Notes under the pieces: generated by a model | The model's database searches: none | What the model saw: the letters and a program-made list of their open reading frames with translations, nothing else | What the model was told of the DNA's origin: nothing | Assembly: GCA_013376735.1 (NCBI GenBank) | Contig: VINJ01000001.1 | Coordinates: forward strand, 3,410,001 to 3,474,000 | DNA: 64,000 nucleotides | Direction: 5' to 3' | Origin: a bacterium Scap17 | Lineage (GTDB): Bacteria > Pseudomonadota > Gammaproteobacteria > Pseudomonadales > Halomonadaceae | In this document: piece by piece, positions 16,356 to 24,824 of the stretch | How positions within the stretch are numbered: the stretch's first letter is position 1 | Layout of the letters: every line of letters starts with the position of its first letter | Made by a program: the position numbers and the translations under genes

Positions 16356-19300
16356 TCAGCGGATAGCGGTGCGCGAGGCGCGCGAGAGGGTTTCGAGCAG
16401 GGCGTCAGCCTCGCTCTCGTCCACCCCGTTGAGCGTCACCTGCTGATTGCCGATATTGAGATCCACCGCGACGCGGCGCTGGGCCTGCAGCGAGGTGGTC
16501 AGCTGGGTGGTGCGGCCTTGGGCGGCCGCATTGTTCTCGCGCTGGGTGACCTCGCCGGCCTGCACCTGACGCTGCAGATCCGCCTCAGCCTGCAGCGCCT
16601 CCTGGCGTTCCTGCTCGCTCTGGGCCTGGATGTCCGCGAGGCGTAGGTCGTGGGCCTGCTCGGCCAGCCTCAGCGCCTCCTGGGCCTGGCTGATGGTCTG
16701 GGCATCGCCCAGGGCGCGGGCCTTGTCCAGCGTCTGCTGCAGCTCGAGCTGCTGCTCCTGATAGCGCAGCGCCTCGACCTGGGTGCTATCACCCTGCAGG
16801 CTGGCCAGCTCAGAGCGCAGGCTCGCCAGCGTGTCGCTCACGCTGTCAGAGAGTGAGTCCACCTGGCTGCGCACTGACTGGATGGCACCCTCGAGGCTCG
16901 ATAGCGAGGCGTCATCGAGCAGGTCGAACTGCCGGCGCAGATCCTCGCTCGACATCCTCAGCAGCTGGGTGGCGCTGACAGCCTGGCCGGAGTCGGCCGC
17001 CAGGTTGCGCAGGCCAGCACCTGGGTCGCTGCTGGATACCTTGCCCAACGCCTCGACCAGCTCAGTGGCCGCAAGCTGCTGCTTGCGGAACTCCAGCTCG
17101 ACTAGCCCGCTATTGGCCGCCACCTTGGCCAGATACTTATTGACACCCATCGGGTCCGCGCGGGTTTTCCATGCCACAAAGGCATTGCCCACGGATTCCT
17201 CGAGCTGAGCGATCTTGTCGCGCAGCAGATCCACGGTGCCGGTGACGCCGCTGCTGCCGGTCATGGCTGATTTAAAGGCGGTGCCGGCGCGAGCGCTCAG
17301 CGCCTGGGTGGCATTGGCCGCCTTGTTGTAGACGGCCGCCAGACCGCCCCCGATGGCACTGGCTCGCGCCTCCACATTGCTGATGGCTGACTGGGTGGCT
17401 GCCTCCTCCTCGGCCTGGGCCTCTCTGCGCGCATTCTGGATGATGCGCAGATTCTTGATCGCCTCGGCCTGGGTGGCAGCCTCCTGGGCGCGCTGCTCCT
17501 CGAGCGCGCTGGTGGTGTCGTCAATGCTGGCCTTGTACTCGGTCCAGACGCTGCGCAGCGCACCGGCCCCAGTGACGCCATCTGACACCAGGCCGGTCAG
17601 CTTCTCGCGGATCGCGTCGAGCGCTTCGTCACCCTCGAGCTGCGATAGCGCCTCACCGAACGCGGTGCGCAGCTGCTCGCCGGTCAGATCGCCCTGGCGC
17701 GCCAGCGTGTCGAATGCCTCGATCACGTCCGCCTCGGCCTTGCTGATGCCGGTGGTCAGATCCCGCAGCGACAGCCCCAGGGTGTCAGCGGCTGCCTTGC
17801 CGCTGGCCTTGAGATGCTTCTCGAGCAGATCCGCCCCAGCGACACCAGACTCGACCAGCTCCTCGAGCAGCGCGCGGAAGGCGGCCAGCCCTTTCTCTGA
17901 GCTGATCTCGTCTTGCGCCTTCTCGAAGGCGGCCGCGACTTGCTCGGCACTGACCTGGCCGTTATTGGCGAGCCGGTCGAATGCGTCGATTGCCTCAGCC
18001 TCGCCGGCCTCGATACCGCTGCTCAGCTCCTCCAGCGAGGTGCCCAGATCCTCGGCCGCCTGGGCCGCTGCCTTGCCCTGGGCGCGAGTGGCGTCAGCCT
18101 GCCGGCGTTGAGTCTCGGCCAGTGACAGCATCTTGCCATCGACCACATCGGCACCATCGGCCAGCTTGTCGAGCTGATCAGCGGTAATGCCGGTCGCCTT
18201 GGCCTGCTCCTCCACCGCCTCGGTGGAGTTATCAAAGGCGTTGGCCGCTGCCTTGCCGGCCTCCATGGCCTGATCAAAGTAGCGCTTGGCATCCTTGTTG
18301 AGATCATAGAGCGTCTGCTCTGCCGCCTTGGCCTTGGCCTGGGCGTTGGCGACCTCCTTATCAGATGCAATGCCTACCTTATTCAGCAGCTCGAGCGACT
18401 TGGCATTGAGCTGCAGAATGCCAGTGCCCAGCGACGCGACGCCTGCGGTCACGCCGGCAGCGGCTGACTGCACCAGACGAAACGCCGCCACCAGGCCATT
18501 ACCCATCATCTGGCCGACATCGACCAGCGACTGCATCGAATCCGCGATCTGATCGCGGTTGTCGATAAAGCTGCGCACCCAGTCAGTGCCGATCTTGATC
18601 AGCCCACTGATCGCGGTGGCCAGCTCATCGACTAGCTTGGGGTTGTCTTTCAGCGCGTCATCGAAGGCATCGGCGGCACCTTCCACCGCCGGCGAGAGCT
18701 TGGAAAACAGTTGAGTGGCAATCCCCTGCAGGCGGGTCTGCACCCCGTTGATCGCCTCCTCAGTCTTGAGCAGGTTGGCGATCTGCTCGGGCGACATGAT
18801 CAGACCCATCTCGCTGGCCTGATCACCTAGCTGGCGCAACAGTGCCGCGTTGTTTTCCAGCAGCGGCTGCAGGCGCGAGGCGTTGCTCGCCAGCCCCTCG
18901 AGGAAATTGATCTGGCTCGCCTGGGGCAGATCCTGCATCGCGTCGGCCAGGCGCAGGAACATCTGATCAGGGGCGAGATTGATCAGCTCCTTAGCCTCGA
19001 TGCCCAGCCCCTCGAGCGCATCCATGGCATCGCCGCCACCATTCTCGAAGGCATCCCCGATCTTGTCGGCCACATCCTGGAAGATGTCACCGGCCTCGTC
19101 GGCATCCAGCCCCGCGCGCTCGAATGCGTAGCGGTACTTTTGCAGCGCGACGATACCCACGCCGGTGCGCTTGCTGACGTTATCCAGCTCGCGCGCCAGA
19201 TCCGCCTGCTCTGAGGTCATGCGCGCCGCGAAGCCTGCGACCAATGCACCACCCGCGACAGCGGCACCGGCGGCCGCCTTGCTCCAATCGTTGAGCGCCT

Positions 19301-19838
19301 GGCGGGCACGCTGCAGCCCCGTGCTGCCCTCCTCTGCCTGATTGCCTGCCTGGGCGGCTGAGCTGCCCATGCCGTCGAGCGCGTTCTGGGCCTCGCGCGC
19401 CTCGCGCGCCAGGCGCAGCTGCTCCTCGGAGAGATTGCCAGTATCAATGCCGGCATCGGTCAGGCTCTGGCCCAGCTGGGCCGCCTGGGCTGCCTGCTGC
19501 TGATAGGCATCACCGGCGCGGGCGGCAACGGCACGCGCTTCGTTGAGGCGGTTCTGCTGGGCGATGCTCGCCTGGCCACTGGCCTCGATCTCCTGCTCGA
19601 GCGCGCGCACCTTGTCGGTGGCCTTGTCCCACTCCTTTTGCGCCTTGCCGGTGGCAGTGGTGGCCTGCTGGAAGGCGCGCACCAGGGCGCGCTGATCCTC
19701 GAGCTGATCCAGGTTGCTGCGCAGCTCCTCGGCATTGGCCGATAAGTCGCTGACACTATCGGCGGCCGCCTCAGTGCTCGGAGAAATCAGGTTTTTGGCC
19801 TTGAGCACCAGCTCGACGGCGCGATCTGTCAGAGCCAT
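16356..19838 (-). CDS. tape measure protein
   Basis: This is a 1160-residue protein, by far the longest in the phage. It is almost entirely Ala/Gln/Glu/Leu-rich and predicted helical/coiled coil, with hydrophobic patches in the middle (AAGAAVAGGALVAGFAARM near residues 190-210 and MGNGLVAAFRLVQSAAAGV near 445). Repeated blocks of the type LAxAF-x-EALSQLEGDEALDAIRE and AAAFEKAQDEISSEKGLAAF occur near residues 630-760. This is typical of siphovirus tape measure proteins, which set tail length and pass DNA through the membrane. About 1.16 kilo-residues implies a tail in the 170-nm range by the usual rise per residue (inference). Confidence 0.9.
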   Translation of the reverse strand: MALTDRAVELVLKAKNLISPSTEAAADSVSDLSANAEELRSNLDQLEDQRALVRAFQQATTATGKAQKEWDKATDKVRALEQEIEASGQASIAQQNRLNEARAVAARAGDAYQQQAAQAAQLGQSLTDAGIDTGNLSEEQLRLAREAREAQNALDGMGSSAAQAGNQAEEGSTGLQRARQALNDWSKAAAGAAVAGGALVAGFAARMTSEQADLARELDNVSKRTGVGIVALQKYRYAFERAGLDADEAGDIFQDVADKIGDAFENGGGDAMDALEGLGIEAKELINLAPDQMFLRLADAMQDLPQASQINFLEGLASNASRLQPLLENNAALLRQLGDQASEMGLIMSPEQIANLLKTEEAINGVQTRLQGIATQLFSKLSPAVEGAADAFDDALKDNPKLVDELATAISGLIKIGTDWVRSFIDNRDQIADSMQSLVDVGQMMGNGLVAAFRLVQSAAAGVTAGVASLGTGILQLNAKSLELLNKVGIASDKEVANAQAKAKAAEQTLYDLNKDAKRYFDQAMEAGKAAANAFDNSTEAVEEQAKATGITADQLDKLADGADVVDGKMLSLAETQRRQADATRAQGKAAAQAAEDLGTSLEELSSGIEAGEAEAIDAFDRLANNGQVSAEQVAAAFEKAQDEISSEKGLAAFRALLEELVESGVAGADLLEKHLKASGKAAADTLGLSLRDLTTGISKAEADVIEAFDTLARQGDLTGEQLRTAFGEALSQLEGDEALDAIREKLTGLVSDGVTGAGALRSVWTEYKASIDDTTSALEEQRAQEAATQAEAIKNLRIIQNARREAQAEEEAATQSAISNVEARASAIGGGLAAVYNKAANATQALSARAGTAFKSAMTGSSGVTGTVDLLRDKIAQLEESVGNAFVAWKTRADPMGVNKYLAKVAANSGLVELEFRKQQLAATELVEALGKVSSSDPGAGLRNLAADSGQAVSATQLLRMSSEDLRRQFDLLDDASLSSLEGAIQSVRSQVDSLSDSVSDTLASLRSELASLQGDSTQVEALRYQEQQLELQQTLDKARALGDAQTISQAQEALRLAEQAHDLRLADIQAQSEQERQEALQAEADLQRQVQAGEVTQRENNAAAQGRTTQLTTSLQAQRRVAVDLNIGNQQVTLNGVDESEADALLETLSRASRTAIR

Positions 19839-19860
19839 GGCGGCATCTCCAGGCAGAAAA

Positions 19861-19882
19861 ACACCCGCTCGGGGGCGGGTGT
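19861..19882 (-). terminator. terminator-like hairpin between major tail and tape measure genes
   Basis: ACACCCGC (19861-19868) pairs with GCGGGTGT (19875-19882). On the transcribed minus strand the stem is followed by TTTTTCTG and then directly by the tape-measure Shine-Dalgarno. It probably reduces read-through so that tape measure is made in smaller amounts than tail tube protein. Confidence 0.6.
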
Positions 19883-19965
19883 GGATAACTCAGGGGCGGC
19901 CGGATCTCCAGCCGCCTGGAATAAGCCCCAGCAGCTGAGCCGCTGGGGTGGTAGTGCGGTGAGGC

Positions 19966-20718
19966 TTAGCGCGCCATGGCCACTTTGAAGTAACGGGACA
20001 CGCCGGCACCGACCTTGCTGGAATCGACCAGCAGGCTGCCATCGAGTGCCAGCTCGCCAAAGTCGTCACCGATCAGGCTCAGGCCAGTGGTCGGGCTGAA
20101 CTTGACGCGGTGCGCGGTGACGGTCACGGGGCGGTCGCTCTCGGCTTCGTTCAAACCATCGAACACCAATTCGTATTCGTCGCCGCTGCCGGTCATGGCC
20201 TCGATCACATCAGCCGCTGCGCTGGTGTAGTCGATGGCGACCACATCGCCCTCAGAGATAGCGCCGCCCTCGGTCACGTAGACGCCCGCGCCGGTGATCT
20301 CGTAATCGACATCCTCGATGGCTGCATCACCCGCGCCATCGGGGTCGATGGTGACAGTGATGCTCTCGGTGCGGTCAGGCGTTTTGCTGAGCGCCAGCAG
20401 GGTGCCAGGGTAGGCGGTGTGACGCTCGCCAGTGACGGGCGCGCTCTGCACCTCGGAGCGAGTACCGCGCAGCGCCATCGCCACATTGTCGGGGCGCAGC
20501 TCCAGCATGGTGATGCTCGCGCCCACACTGCTGACGCGCTGGATCTCGTTAGCATTGCCGCCACCGGCCTGGGTGTAGTCGGATTGGGTCAGAGTATCCG
20601 TCTCGACAGAGAACTCGAGGGCGGAGCAGTTGCCCACTTGCTTGAGGCCGCCACCGCTTGAGCGGTTGCGCAGGTAAACCATGCCTTTGCCAAGGTAGCT
20701 ATAGGTTTTTGTGGCCAT
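19966..20718 (-). CDS. major tail tube protein
   Basis: This is a 250-residue protein (MATKTYSYLGKGMVYLRNRS) with Shine-Dalgarno CTGGAGAG ahead of ATG 20718. It is beta-rich, with VETDTLTQSDYTQAGGGNAN early, a central insertion, and a C-terminal half containing YELVFDGLNEAESDRPVTVT and FGELALDGSLLVDSS, matching phage tail-tube proteins of the long-tailed type. Its position between tail terminator and tape measure is the standard one for the major tail protein. Unusually, no tail assembly chaperone gene lies between it and the tape measure. Confidence 0.75.
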   Translation of the reverse strand: MATKTYSYLGKGMVYLRNRSSGGGLKQVGNCSALEFSVETDTLTQSDYTQAGGGNANEIQRVSSVGASITMLELRPDNVAMALRGTRSEVQSAPVTGERHTAYPGTLLALSKTPDRTESITVTIDPDGAGDAAIEDVDYEITGAGVYVTEGGAISEGDVVAIDYTSAAADVIEAMTGSGDEYELVFDGLNEAESDRPVTVTAHRVKFSPTTGLSLIGDDFGELALDGSLLVDSSKVGAGVSRYFKVAMAR

Positions 20719-20770
20719 GTTGTGGCTCTCCAGATATGCGGGGTGGTGGGTGTCGTGCAGTGATGCGCGG

Positions 20771-21265
20771 TCAGGTGTAGTGCTCGACGCACTCCATAGT
20801 CACTGGCATGGATGCCAGGGCGTAGCGGGAATCCTCAGCCAGCGCGTACTCGGCCGCGCCCAGGGTCACGCCGTTGTGCTTGAGCACGCGCGTCAGATCA
20901 TCGCTCTGGTCCATCAGCAGGCACCGGCGCAGATCGGCCAGCCCTGCCTCGATTGCCGTCTCGCCGGCGGTCGCATCGTCCTCACTGCGCGGCAGTGCAT
21001 CGACCACCAGCACCAGGCGCGCGTCAGTGCTGAGCTTGGCGCGATTTTGCCGCGTGTCGGTGGGGCGCTCGGTATCGGACTGCAGCGCCAAAATCGGCAC
21101 ATGCTGGCGAGCACCCAGCGCCAGAATCCAGAATCCCCGCCAGACGCTCAGGCCGAGATCGGTGTGATAGCCATTGGCGCGCGTGATGCTGGCCAGTCTG
21201 GCCTGCAGTGCGCGCATGGCTTGCGTGGTGATCGGCAGCTCAGGCGCTGCCAGTGAGTCGGGCAT
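20771..21265 (-). CDS. tail terminator / minor tail protein U-like
   Basis: This is a 164-residue protein (MPDSLAAPELPITTQAMRAL), ATG 21265. The alpha/beta pattern includes ALQSDTERPTDTRQNRAK and DARLVLVVDALPRSEDDAT, with a C-terminal LGAAEYALAEDSRYALASM that fits tail-terminator proteins (variable length, ending in a strand with a conserved E/D near the end). Its order between the GpZ-like gene and the major tail gene matches lambda Z-U-V. Confidence 0.65.
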   Translation of the reverse strand: MPDSLAAPELPITTQAMRALQARLASITRANGYHTDLGLSVWRGFWILALGARQHVPILALQSDTERPTDTRQNRAKLSTDARLVLVVDALPRSEDDATAGETAIEAGLADLRRCLLMDQSDDLTRVLKHNGVTLGAAEYALAEDSRYALASMPVTMECVEHYT

Positions 21266-21286
21266 GGTGACCTCTCAGAGAATGGG

Positions 21287-21895
21287 TCAGCTCAGGCGAT
21301 CAAACTGCCTGATGAACTCATCAGCGGCATGCTGCATGGCCTGGGGCGCGACAGTCGCACGCACGTCAGACCACACCTGGTACACGCTGGGGCCGTGCAT
21401 CACGCGGTAATCGCTCGGACCATCGCCGGTGCGCTCTGCCGGTGCCCACTGGCCACTCCCAGCAAGACGCACCCAGAATGCGCCCTCGATCCGCTTGGTG
21501 CCGCCGCCAGTCTTCACCCTGACGCCCTTCACGCCTGCCGCCTTGCGACCTGCTGCGATGCCCCGTGCTGGGTCACCCTTGAGGCCGCGCCGGCTGCTGG
21601 CCTTAACGGTGCGCATCTTGGCCCCGTAGCGCGTCAGCAGCACCGCGCGAGGATTGGCCGCAATCCGCGTCGAGAGATCCGTCGAGGTGGCGAAGGTACG
21701 CACCTTGAGATTGTCATTCACATAGCCGGCAGAAAGTGCCACCTGCTGGCGTATCGCGGCGCTGCCCAGAGTACGGGCACGCCGCGCGGCAGAATTGAGC
21801 GCGAGCTGCGCCGCCTTGGCCGCCGCCTTGGGTGCCAGGCGGTAGGCATCAGCGACGCCCTCGAGGTCGCGCAGATCCAGGCTTGTCGCTGCCAT
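21287..21895 (-). CDS. minor tail protein Z (GpZ) family
   Basis: This is a 202-residue protein, ATG 21895. An Ala/Arg-rich N-terminal helix (APKAAAKAAQLALNSAARRA) is followed by LSAGYVNDNLKVRTFATST, a basic GRKAAGVKGVRVKTGGG segment, FWVRLAGSGQW and a C-terminal helix ending FIRQFDRLS. This is the pattern of the prophage minor tail protein Z family, which in lambda acts at the head-proximal end of the tail. Located between the head-tail connector gene and the U-like gene, as in lambda. Confidence 0.75.
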   Translation of the reverse strand: MAATSLDLRDLEGVADAYRLAPKAAAKAAQLALNSAARRARTLGSAAIRQQVALSAGYVNDNLKVRTFATSTDLSTRIAANPRAVLLTRYGAKMRTVKASSRRGLKGDPARGIAAGRKAAGVKGVRVKTGGGTKRIEGAFWVRLAGSGQWAPAERTGDGPSDYRVMHGPSVYQVWSDVRATVAPQAMQHAADEFIRQFDRLS

Positions 21896-21897
21896 TG

Positions 21898-22215
21898 TCA
21901 GTACCTCGAGGCTGTCCAGCGCTGCTCGAATCCGTCATCGCCAATTGGCTCGAGCAGCGTCCAGCGGTCATCGGGTTTGCCGGTGTCGATCAGCGTGCCC
22001 CGATCCACCCGCCCCACCTCCTCAGTGAGCACACCGATCTCACACCGCGATTCCAGCACGATGCCAAAATCGTCAGTAATGGTGGCGTCACGGTCGATGA
22101 TGATGCGGGTGGGGATGGGCGCGCCGCCACGCGGGGTAACGGTGGCGAGCACGCTGAGGCCGCCGACACCGAACAGCCGCCGGTTAGCGGCTGCCTCGAT
22201 CTCGTCGATGCTCAT
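21898..22215 (-). CDS. head-tail joining protein (FII-like)
   Basis: This is a 105-residue protein from ATG 22215 (MSIDEIEAAANRRLFGVGGL), four bases after the capsid gene's stop. It is beta-rich, with VTPRGGAPIPTRIIIDRDAT and GRVDRGTLIDTGKPDDRWTL, matching the lambda FII/phage attachment family that sits on the head connector. Position after the capsid gene and before the GpZ-like gene agrees. A longer reading upstream exists but would overlap the capsid gene. Confidence 0.7.
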   Translation of the reverse strand: MSIDEIEAAANRRLFGVGGLSVLATVTPRGGAPIPTRIIIDRDATITDDFGIVLESRCEIGVLTEEVGRVDRGTLIDTGKPDDRWTLLEPIGDDGFEQRWTASRY

Positions 22216-22219
22216 TGGC

Positions 22220-23215
22220 TCAGGCCGTCTCGACCAAACGAATGCACGCGCCTGGGCGAGTGTTGAGAATGATCGGGTTCGACTGGGCCTCCAGCTCCAC
22301 GCCCTTGCCATGCTTGAGGCGGTCGGTGCTGGAGTAGAACGGCAGGCCAATCGTGTTGACAGCCTCGACGTAATCGGCCGGCGCATAGTGCGCGATGAAC
22401 ATGTCGGGCACGCCCATCGGGATCACGATAGCCTCGCCGGTAGCGACAAAGGGCTGGCCGGCGACATTGCCCACGGCGCGCTCCCAGGTGATGCCACCAA
22501 ACTCGAAGGAGTCGCGGCCATCGCCGCGCAGCTTCTCGCTCTGCTGATTGAGATACGCCTCGCGCACGCTCGGATGGCTGATCAGCTTGCGCCAGTAGCT
22601 GCGCCCACAGAACGCATGCGCGCCGGTAAACGGCAGCATCTTGAGCGCATCCTCGATGCCCTCGAGCACGTCCAGCGCCTTGGACTGCACGCTGGTGGTG
22701 TCAGTGTTGAGCGCCATCTTGACGGTGGTTTGCTGGATGCCGAAGGCGCTATAGAGATCCGTCAGCACGGTGCTGCCGTCAGCGTCCAGAATCTTTCCTT
22801 TCAGCGCGCCCATGCGCTGCCACTCGAGGGTGGCGTCGATACGGCGAGCCATCCGGCCCAGCTTCGTATCAACCACCTGCTGCACGCCCTCGAGCTGGTC
22901 CTCGCTGCCGAAGGCGCGCACGTTCTGCACTTCATCCGCGAGGATGGTGTCAGTCACCGGCAGGTGAACGGCATTGAAGGTGACGCCGGTGCGCTTGTTG
23001 CGCTTGAGCGGGTCTGCCGGCGCGCCACGCTCGCCAGCCGGCACCAGCGCCAGGGTGTCGCCATCCTTCTCGACGGTGGCGGTGGTAGTGGCAATGCCGG
23101 TTTCTTCAAAGATGCCCAGCTGGCCCAGGCGGGACGGCACGTAATCGGCTTCATTGATCGAGGCCGTCAGGCTGCCGATAGAGAAGATGTCAGAGGAGAA
23201 AATATCAGCGGGCAT
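22220..23215 (-). CDS. major capsid protein, lambda GpE family
   Basis: This is a 331-residue protein, ATG 23215 with AAGGAGGGCGAC upstream. Motifs typical of the phage major capsid E family are seen: NEADYVPSRLGQLGIFEETG near the N-terminus, FNAVHLPVTDTILADEVQNV, and C-terminal SSTDRLKHGKGVELEAQSNP then NPIILNTRPGACIRL. It forms the icosahedral shell together with the decoration protein encoded just upstream. A GC-rich palindrome separates the two genes. Confidence 0.9.
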   Translation of the reverse strand: MPADIFSSDIFSIGSLTASINEADYVPSRLGQLGIFEETGIATTTATVEKDGDTLALVPAGERGAPADPLKRNKRTGVTFNAVHLPVTDTILADEVQNVRAFGSEDQLEGVQQVVDTKLGRMARRIDATLEWQRMGALKGKILDADGSTVLTDLYSAFGIQQTTVKMALNTDTTSVQSKALDVLEGIEDALKMLPFTGAHAFCGRSYWRKLISHPSVREAYLNQQSEKLRGDGRDSFEFGGITWERAVGNVAGQPFVATGEAIVIPMGVPDMFIAHYAPADYVEAVNTIGLPFYSSTDRLKHGKGVELEAQSNPIILNTRPGACIRLVETA

Positions 23216-23268
23216 GTCGCCCTCCTTGAGATGTCGGGTGCGGTCGGGGTCGTGCGCTAGAAACGACA

Positions 23269-23289
23269 GCGCCGCCCAGTGGGCGGCGC
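23269..23289 (-). terminator. GC-rich palindrome between decoration and capsid genes
   Basis: GCGCCGCCCA-G-TGGGCGGCGC is a 21-base near-perfect palindrome. On the minus strand it is followed by TGTCGTTTCT. It may be an attenuator or an RNA-processing/stabilising hairpin 5' of the capsid mRNA; it lacks a clean T run. Confidence 0.4.
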
Positions 23290-23324
23290 ATCAGACGGTG
23301 TGAGAGGTTGGGGCACGGTGCCTA

Positions 23325-23735
23325 TCAGGCGGGGTCTTCAACGGCGAGCACGCCCGCCGGCAGCTCGACACCGCGCAGGATGATGCCGGCTTGCATGAGC
23401 GCGGCATTCATCGCGCCCAGCTGGCCATCGGTCATATCGGCCGCCCAGGTGACGCCGGTGCCATTCACCTCGCAATCGCGCACATGCGCGACAGCCGGCA
23501 CCGGCCCATCAGTGGCATCTGCCGGTCCATAGAGGATGCCAGCAGCGATCTCGGTGCCATCGCTGGCAGTCGGGTCATGCGCCACAAAAGTGCCGTCAGT
23601 AGTCATGGCCAGCACGGTGCCGGCCGCCAGTACGCCAGACGCGACCACAATGGCCTCGCGCGAGCGAGAGCCGGCAGCCTCTGAGAGTACGTGCTCGCCG
23701 GTACGGGCCGGCTCGGTGTGTTGAATCGGGGTCAT
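23325..23735 (-). CDS. head decoration protein, lambda GpD-like
   Basis: This is a 136-residue protein, ATG 23735 with CTGGAGAG upstream. Small, Ala/Gly-rich and beta, with SREAIVVASGVLAAGTVLAM near residues 25-45, AAGILYGPADATDG, and a C-terminal RGVELPAGVLAVEDPA. This matches the head decoration family that trimerises on the expanded capsid and stabilises it against DNA pressure. Located between protease and capsid genes, as in lambda C-D-E. Confidence 0.85.
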   Translation of the reverse strand: MTPIQHTEPARTGEHVLSEAAGSRSREAIVVASGVLAAGTVLAMTTDGTFVAHDPTASDGTEIAAGILYGPADATDGPVPAVAHVRDCEVNGTGVTWAADMTDGQLGAMNAALMQAGIILRGVELPAGVLAVEDPA

Positions 23736-23756
23736 GATGCTCTCCAGGTGGTGCGG

Positions 23757-24815
23757 TTAGGATGCGCTGCGAGCGCGGCGGCGGGCATAGATGCCCTGGG
23801 TGTCGATGCCGGCACGCTGGCCACCCTCGGGCGAGTGGCTGGAATGCACGCCGGCGCTCGAGGCAGCGGCCACGTCGAAAACGTATTCGCGGGCGGTATC
23901 GGTCTGCATGTCGCTGGCGACCAGCTTGGCGAGCAGCTGGTGCTGGCCGGTGGTGGTGCAGGTGTCGATGATGGCGACCACGCGCTCACGCTCAGCCGCG
24001 ACAGCCTCGCGCTGCAGGGCAGCGGTATCAGCCGCCGGCGCGTTTACCGGCTTGTCACGCCAGGCGAGGATCTGATCGCCCAGCTCAGCGGCGCGGGCCT
24101 CGGCCTGGGCCGGCTCGATGTCGAAGGCCAGCGCCAGGGCGTCGGCGGCGCTCATGGCGCTGGGTGCCGGCTGCGCCGGTGCGCGTTGCTGCTCGAGATG
24201 ATGCTGGGCAGAGCGGCCGGCAGCGGCCAGGGCGCGGGAGTAATCGCCAATCGAGGCGGCCGCCTTGAGGTCAGTATCCACGGCGTCGATCAGTCCCAAC
24301 GCCATGGCGTCCTCGCCGGTCATCCAGGTTTCTGCGCGCATCGCCTCCTGAATCTCGACGCGGCGCGGCTCGCCGGCACGCGCGACGAATAGCTCGAGGA
24401 TGCCATTGCGGATGGTGTCGAGATCATCCGCGAGCTTGCGCATCTCGGTGGCGTTGCCCATGGCGACGGTCCACGGGTCGTGGATCATCAGCAGCGAGCC
24501 GGTGGCCATCTCGCGGCGGTCACCGCCCATGGCGATGGTCGCGGCGATAGAGGCAGCGATGCCCTCCACCCGCGTGGTTACCTGGGCCTTATGGCCGCGC
24601 AGATAGTTGGCGATGGCGATGCCATCGGCCACGTCGCCGCCTGGCGAGTTGATATGCACGGTCAGTGCCTCGACATCGCCCAGCGACGCGATGGCGTTGA
24701 TAAACGCGCTGGCCGTGGTGCCGTCACCGCTCCACCAGTCGATGCCGATCTGGTCATTGATCCACACGTCAGCGTGACGGCCATCGGCGGCCGCCTGTAC
24801 TTCAAACCATTTCAT
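23757..24815 (-). CDS. head maturation protease, ClpP/SppA-like (GpC family) with scaffold-like C-terminus
   Basis: This is a 352-residue protein, ATG 24815. Residues 1-190 form a ClpP-like Ser protease: VHINSPGGDVADGIAIANYL (substrate strand), GIAASIAATIAMGGD carrying the catalytic Ser, and SLLMIHDPWTVAMGN carrying the catalytic His. The C-terminal 150 residues are Ala/Glu-rich and helical. They contain an internal in-frame ATG (MSAADALALAF, about 24154) that could start a separate scaffold, analogous to lambda Nu3 within C; that nested product is inference. It processes the portal and scaffold during prohead maturation. Confidence 0.88.
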   Translation of the reverse strand: MKWFEVQAAADGRHADVWINDQIGIDWWSGDGTTASAFINAIASLGDVEALTVHINSPGGDVADGIAIANYLRGHKAQVTTRVEGIAASIAATIAMGGDRREMATGSLLMIHDPWTVAMGNATEMRKLADDLDTIRNGILELFVARAGEPRRVEIQEAMRAETWMTGEDAMALGLIDAVDTDLKAAASIGDYSRALAAAGRSAQHHLEQQRAPAQPAPSAMSAADALALAFDIEPAQAEARAAELGDQILAWRDKPVNAPAADTAALQREAVAAERERVVAIIDTCTTTGQHQLLAKLVASDMQTDTAREYVFDVAAASSAGVHSSHSPEGGQRAGIDTQGIYARRRARSAS

Positions 24816-24824
24816 GGTGATTCC

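Noticed and set aside
21329-23260. Plus-strand 643-codon open frame opposite capsid and connector genes
   Set aside because: It covers four recognised structural genes on the other strand and has no motif.
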